Assembly (NCBI GenBank): GCA_963630555.1
Contig: CAVGND010000047.1
Location: forward strand, 1 to 8,734
Length of the DNA stretch: 8,734 bases
DNA from: CAVALG01 sp963630555
Lineage (GTDB): Bacteria; Bacillota; Clostridia; Oscillospirales; Acutalibacteraceae
Direction of reading: 5' to 3'
Positions 4,804 to 8,734 of the stretch are shown here, piece after piece. The position numbers were made by a program, and so were the translations under genes. The notes beneath the pieces are model-generated. The model worked only from the letters and a program-made list of their open reading frames with translations, did no database searches and was not told where the DNA came from. Position 1 is the first letter of the stretch. Every line of letters starts with the position of its first letter.

Positions 4804-7509
4804 ATGGAAAGACTTATTATGACCTATGCCGCACCGGCAGAGGACAGTTACACAGGATGGGAAACCGAATCTTTACCGATAGGTAACGGGTTTACGGGCG
4901 TCAACATTTTCGGCGGAATTACGGACGAGCGTTTGCAGATAACCGAAAACTCGCTGCAGAATTGGCAGGAGGCGGGCGGACTGTCGTCATTCGGCGATAT
5001 CCGTATGCACTTTGACCACGAAAACGCCCAAAATTACGTCCGCGGGCTTGACCTTGACAATGCGGTTGCCTTTGTTAAGTACGATTGCGGCGGCGTACAT
5101 TATGAGCGTGAATATTTCACCTCGCACCCCGACCGTGTGCTTGCCGGACGCATTTCAGCCGATAAAAAAGGGGCGCTTTCATTTAAAATAACGCCCGACA
5201 TCGCCTACATAAAAAAATACTCAAAAGAGGTGCTTGAGCGCACAAAAGATATGGCACTTGCCGAAAAATGCGGCAGAGAGGGCAAAAAAAGCGTAGGCAA
5301 AAACGAAATTAAACTTACGGGGCGCATGGTGTACTACAATCTGCGTTTTGCGGGGGTTTTATCACTTAAGACCGACGGCGAAACCGCCCTTGACGCGGAG
5401 GGATACACCGTAAGCGGCGCAACCTACGCCGAATTTTACTTTGCGCTTACCACCAATTATGAACTCACCTCACGCGCGTTTACCGAAAAAGACCCGCAAA
5501 AAAAACTGCGTGATTTTGACCCGATGCCGAATACCGAAAAGATTATAAAAGCGGCAAGCGGAAAATCTTATGAAGAACTTCGCCGCCGCCATACGGAGGA
5601 TTACTCCGCGCTTTTCGGCAGGGTGAACCTTTCGCTTTGCGGCGGAAAACCCACGGGGCATACCGACGAAATGCTTAAAAGATACGGTGACGGAAGCGAC
5701 GAGCCGTACCTTGAAATGCTTTATTACCAATACGGCAGGTATCTGCTTATATCTTCATCAAGGCCCGACACGCTGCCTTCGAATTTACAGGGTGTCTGGA
5801 CTTGTTACGACTGGTCGCCCTGGGGCGCCGGTTACTGGCACAACATAAATGTTCAGATGAACTACTGGCCCGCTTTTAATACCGACCTTGCCGAATGTTT
5901 TGAGGCTTACAGGAACTTTAATTTCGCCTTCCGCCCCGAGGCGGAAAGGATAGCCACAAGTTACATAGAGCGTAAAAATCCCGAAAATGCCGACACCACG
6001 CCGGGCGAATGCGGCTGGACTATCGGTACGGCAAGTTACCCCTATCTTATAGCCGCGCCGGGCGGACATTCGGGCCCCGGAACGGGCGGACTTACTACCA
6101 AACTGTTTTGGGATCAGTACGACTTCACGCAGGATAAGGATATCCTTAAAAACAGCACCTACCCGACCCTTATGAGTATGTCAAAATTCTTAACCAAAAC
6201 CGTCAGAAATTACGACGGTAAGTGGCTCACCTCATTTTCCGCTTCGCCGGAGCAGATAGTGCAGGGGCCGTATGTTGCCAACCCGTGCTATTACCAGACC
6301 GTAGGCTGCTCGTTCGACCAGCAGATGATTTACGAAAACGGCAGGGACTTTTTGCAGGCAGCCGACATATTGGGCGAAGATAACGCGGCGGTTAAGGTTC
6401 AGCGTGAACAGATTGACAAATACCGCCCGATTTTGGTAGGTCTTTCGGGTCAGATAAAGGAATACGAAGAAGAAAAAATGTACGGCGAAGTGGGCGAATA
6501 TTTCCACAGGCATATTTCGCAGCTTGTTGCGCTCTACCCCGGCACACAGATAGGAAGCGAGACCCCGGCGCTGACAGACGCGGCTAAAATAACGCTTGAC
6601 TGCCGCGGCGACGATTCAACGGGTTGGGCGCTGGCGCACCGCCTTTGCGCCTGGTCAAGAACCGGCGACGGCGACCGTTCGTACAAACTGTTCCGTGCCC
6701 TGCTCGGCAAGCGCACACTTAAAAATCTTTGGGATTTCCACCCCCCGTTCCAGATAGACGGCAACTTCGGCGGCACCGCAGGCGTGACCGAAATGCTGTT
6801 GCAAAGTCACGAAGGGTTTATCAACATTCTTCCCTCGCTTCCGCAAAAATGGAACAGCGGCTCGGTTAAAGGCCTGGTTGCAAGGGGCAACTTCAAGGTG
6901 GATATCGACTGGGAAAACGGCTCTGCCGAACGGATAGTAATCACTTCGCGCGCAGGGGAGACCTGCACCGTTAAGTACCCGAAAATCGGTACCGAAAATG
7001 TCAGGGTGAAACTTGGCGGAAAGGCGGTTCTTGACCCGACCGTGATTGCCGAAAACAAAATCTCATTCCCGACAAACAAGGGCGAAAGTTACGAGATTAC
7101 GGGTATTCCGAAACTTGTTTACATAGCCGCTCCCGAAAACTTTAAAGCCGACCGTGACACCCTCACCCTTACATGGGACGCGCACGACGGCGTTAAATAC
7201 AACCTTTACCGCGCAACCGATAACGACAGCGTGTACACAGCGGTGGCAAAAGGGATAACGGGCGGCGAATTCCGCGATAACTTCAATTTTGCCGCAGCGG
7301 AACACGCTACCTACCGCCTTACCGCATGCGACGGCGACGGTAACGAAAGTATCGGCGTGAACGCCGTTATAAACCACATAACCAAACTGGAATATGACCG
7401 TTATGTTCTTAAAGTGCTGCAGCTTAACAAAGACTTTAACTCCCTTAACTGGGACGAGCGCCTTTGCGAAAAGTTCAATATGGTCAATGACCCCGATGTG
7501 TTCTGGTAA
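4804..7509 (+). CDS. GH95 family glycosidase, probable alpha-L-fucosidase, with C-terminal FN3-like domain
   Basis: This 901-residue glycoside hydrolase is recognised by GH95 signatures: ESLPIGNGFTGVNIFGG (22-38) in the N-terminal beta-domain, WHNINVQMNYW (345-355), SASPEQ (479-484) and FQIDGNFGGTAGVTEMLLQS (649-668). By analogy with the Bifidobacterium bifidum 1,2-alpha-L-fucosidase, Asn347 and Asn349 assist the base Asp652, and Glu483 is the acid. All are present, so it is likely active on terminal alpha-1,2-L-fucose or a related alpha-L-galactosidic bond. Residues about 775-858 form an FN3-like domain (PENFKADRDTLTLTWDAHD, YRLTACDGDGNES), followed by a 40-residue tail. No signal peptide is visible, so it probably acts in the cytoplasm on imported oligosaccharides. 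GGAGG (4792-4796) sits 7 bases before the ATG. It lies 51 bases after tatD with no terminator between. No sugar transporter or fucose pathway gene is in view. Confidence 0.9.
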   Translation: MERLIMTYAAPAEDSYTGWETESLPIGNGFTGVNIFGGITDERLQITENSLQNWQEAGGLSSFGDIRMHFDHENAQNYVRGLDLDNAVAFVKYDCGGVHYEREYFTSHPDRVLAGRISADKKGALSFKITPDIAYIKKYSKEVLERTKDMALAEKCGREGKKSVGKNEIKLTGRMVYYNLRFAGVLSLKTDGETALDAEGYTVSGATYAEFYFALTTNYELTSRAFTEKDPQKKLRDFDPMPNTEKIIKAASGKSYEELRRRHTEDYSALFGRVNLSLCGGKPTGHTDEMLKRYGDGSDEPYLEMLYYQYGRYLLISSSRPDTLPSNLQGVWTCYDWSPWGAGYWHNINVQMNYWPAFNTDLAECFEAYRNFNFAFRPEAERIATSYIERKNPENADTTPGECGWTIGTASYPYLIAAPGGHSGPGTGGLTTKLFWDQYDFTQDKDILKNSTYPTLMSMSKFLTKTVRNYDGKWLTSFSASPEQIVQGPYVANPCYYQTVGCSFDQQMIYENGRDFLQAADILGEDNAAVKVQREQIDKYRPILVGLSGQIKEYEEEKMYGEVGEYFHRHISQLVALYPGTQIGSETPALTDAAKITLDCRGDDSTGWALAHRLCAWSRTGDGDRSYKLFRALLGKRTLKNLWDFHPPFQIDGNFGGTAGVTEMLLQSHEGFINILPSLPQKWNSGSVKGLVARGNFKVDIDWENGSAERIVITSRAGETCTVKYPKIGTENVRVKLGGKAVLDPTVIAENKISFPTNKGESYEITGIPKLVYIAAPENFKADRDTLTLTWDAHDGVKYNLYRATDNDSVYTAVAKGITGGEFRDNFNFAAAEHATYRLTACDGDGNESIGVNAVINHITKLEYDRYVLKVLQLNKDFNSLNWDERLCEKFNMVNDPDVFW

Positions 7510-7535
7510 TACTGTCGGCGAAGGGAGAAAAACAA

Positions 7536-8543
7536 ATGAAATCACTTAAAATAAAAGAGGGATATGCTTCGGTGCTTACGCCGCGCGAAACCCACAGGGC
7601 GATAAAGGCGGTTAAGGATATATTTTCAGCCGAACTTTGCAAAGCGTTAAATCTTGAGCGTATCAGCGCGCCGCTTTTTGTAAAAAAAGGCAGCGGAATC
7701 AACGACGATCTTAACGGCGTAGAGCGCAAGGTTGAATTTGATATAAAAGAAACCGGCGACGAGGCTGAAGTTGTGCAGTCGCTTGCGAAATGGAAGCGTA
7801 TGGCGCTCGGTAAATATAAATTTGCCGCAGGCGAGGGGCTTTATACCGATATGAACGCTATTCGCCGCGATGACGACATGGATAACGACCATTCGATTTT
7901 TGTCGACCAATGGGACTGGGAAAAGGTAATCACCCGCGAGCAGCGCAACATAGAATTTTTGAAAGATACGGTCAAAAAGATCGTGGGCGCGATAAAGAAT
8001 ACCGAGGCGGCGGTTCACCGCGAGTTCCCCGCGCTTACAAACGAACTTTGCGGCGAGGTCACATTTATAACATCGCAGGAACTTGAAGACCTTTACCCCG
8101 ACCTTACCCCGAAAGAGCGTGAGATGAACTTTGTGCGCGAGCATAAAACCGTGTTTGTCATGCAGATAGGCGACCTGCTTAAAAGCGGAATCAAGCACGA
8201 CGGGAGGGCGCCCGACTATGACGATTGGGCGCTTAACGGCGACCTGCTTTTCTGGAACGATCTGCTTGAAAAGCCGATTGAACTTTCGTCAATGGGTATC
8301 CGTGTGGACGAAAAATCGCTTGTTCGTCAACTTGAAAAAGCCGATTGTACCGAAAGGCTTGAATTCCCGTTCCATAAAGGGATTGAAAGCGGCGAACTTC
8401 CGCTTACGATAGGCGGCGGAATAGGTCAGTCAAGAACCTGCCTTGTGCTGCTGCAAAAAATGCATATAGGCGAAGTACAGTCGTCCGTGTGGGGCGAAGA
8501 TGTTGTCCGCAAATGCAAAGCCTGCGGAATAGAATTGCTTTAA
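7536..8543 (+). CDS. asnA: Aspartate-ammonia ligase (asparagine synthetase A)
   Basis: AsnA makes asparagine from aspartate, ammonia and ATP (releasing AMP and pyrophosphate) in the cytoplasm. It is related to the catalytic domain of class II aspartyl-tRNA synthetases. The 335-residue length matches the family (about 330). Typical segments are GINDDLNGVERKVEFDIKET (54-73), SLAKWKRMALGKYKF (82-96), IFVDQWDWEKVI (121-132), and the class II motif 3-like GGGIGQSRTCLVLLQ (293-307) with the ATP-contacting Arg300. The ATG has GGGAG (7524-7528) 7 bases upstream and lies 26 bases after the GH95 gene, with no terminator, so it is likely the last gene of the metG transcript. Use of free ammonia suits an anaerobe in an ammonia-rich gut or rumen habitat, which is inference. 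Confidence 0.97.
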   Translation: MKSLKIKEGYASVLTPRETHRAIKAVKDIFSAELCKALNLERISAPLFVKKGSGINDDLNGVERKVEFDIKETGDEAEVVQSLAKWKRMALGKYKFAAGEGLYTDMNAIRRDDDMDNDHSIFVDQWDWEKVITREQRNIEFLKDTVKKIVGAIKNTEAAVHREFPALTNELCGEVTFITSQELEDLYPDLTPKEREMNFVREHKTVFVMQIGDLLKSGIKHDGRAPDYDDWALNGDLLFWNDLLEKPIELSSMGIRVDEKSLVRQLEKADCTERLEFPFHKGIESGELPLTIGGGIGQSRTCLVLLQKMHIGEVQSSVWGEDVVRKCKACGIELL

Positions 8544-8544
8544 T

Positions 8545-8665
8545 TTAGACATTAGATGTTAGACTGTAGATATTAGACAGGGGCGACGGTAGTTTAAGCA
8601 CTGACGGTACGTACTCACCACTTGCCGCACTAGATGTTAGACATTAGACTGTAGACATTAGATGT
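8545..8665. repeat. Two blocks of imperfect TTAGACATTAG-like short repeats
   Basis: Blocks at 8545-8579 and 8631-8665 are built from 7-8-base units such as TTAGACA, TTAGATG, CTGTAGA and ATTAGAC. They share TTAGACTGTAGA (8559-8570 and 8644-8655), followed by TATTAGA or CATTAGA. About 50 bases of unrelated sequence separate them, with a GTACGTAC palindrome at 8607-8614. The blocks begin one base after the asnA stop. Similar heptamer-like tracts are scattered in intergenic DNA of gut Clostridia as I recall them. No coding role is seen. Confidence 0.75.
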
Positions 8666-8689
8666 GGTGGATGGCAGCTTGCGGTATCT

Positions 8690-8734
8690 CTCCCTCCGTC
8701 ACGGCTACGCCGTGCCACCTCCCTCGTCAGAGGG
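8690..8734. repeat. Palindromic GC-rich intergenic element, cut by the window end
   Basis: CACGGC (8700-8705) pairs with GCCGTG (8709-8714) around TAC. CCCTC (8721-8725) pairs with GAGGG (8730-8734) around GTCA. These hairpins sit in a CTCCCTCCGTC… context that I recall as an abundant REP/MITE-like dispersed element of Oscillospiraceae-type genomes. No U-tract follows the first hairpin, so it is not a clear intrinsic terminator, though it is the only strong structure after asnA. The element continues beyond the window. Confidence 0.6.

Noticed and set aside
7063..7545. 160-codon minus-strand reading frame
   Set aside because: It is antisense to the 3' end of the GH95 gene and the asnA start, with no supporting motif.
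7647..8198. 183-codon minus-strand reading frame
   Set aside because: It lies wholly antisense to asnA and is a codon-bias shadow.

Overview
The window looks like chromosomal DNA from an uncultured gut- or rumen-type Clostridia (Firmicutes, probably Oscillospiraceae-like). This rests on a metG-tatD pair on one strand, AGGAGG-type ribosome binding sites, and a C-terminally extended methionyl-tRNA synthetase of the clostridial type. An intergenic tail of TTAGACATTAG-like repeats plus a palindromic GC-rich element also fits. The assignment is inferred from gene content; no marker gene settles it.

Left part, about 1-1250, minus strand: a compact run of six very small genes of phage or mobile-element type, transcribed leftwards and continuing out of the window. 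In order of transcription they are an 83-aa helix-turn-helix protein, a 61-aa Cys-rich protein, a small gene broken by an in-frame TAA, a 117-aa coiled-coil/Cys-cluster protein, a 65-aa basic protein, and a 30-aa single-pass membrane peptide. Most starts have a clear ribosome binding site. The broken gene is flanked on both sides by ATGA stop/start overlaps, so its original reading frame can be recovered with confidence.

Middle, about 1250-1998: no intact gene. It holds a weak divergent regulatory stretch next to the helix-turn-helix gene and a decayed slice of a phage TOPRIM primase on the plus strand. That slice carries stop codons, a single-base frameshift and a 37-bp tandem duplication. 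A perfect 12-bp-stem hairpin and a well-formed sigma-A promoter for metG follow. Together with the broken small gene, this suggests a degenerating prophage edge beside the housekeeping operon.

Right part, 1999-8543, plus strand: four closely spaced genes, metG (methionyl-tRNA synthetase), a TatD-family metal-dependent hydrolase, a GH95 alpha-L-fucosidase-like glycosidase with no signal peptide and a C-terminal FN3-like domain, and asnA (ammonia-dependent asparagine synthetase). Gaps are 6, 51 and 26 bases with no visible terminator, so one transcript from the metG promoter is plausible. metG-tatD is a standard firmicute pairing; the fucosidase and asnA are less expected there.

The last 190 bases are non-coding. 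They hold two imperfect blocks of TTAGACATTAG-like short repeats and part of a palindromic element cut by the window end.

I found no convincing new defence or mobile system. The most informative points are the recoverable nonsense mutation in the phage operon and the reconstructable primase remnant.
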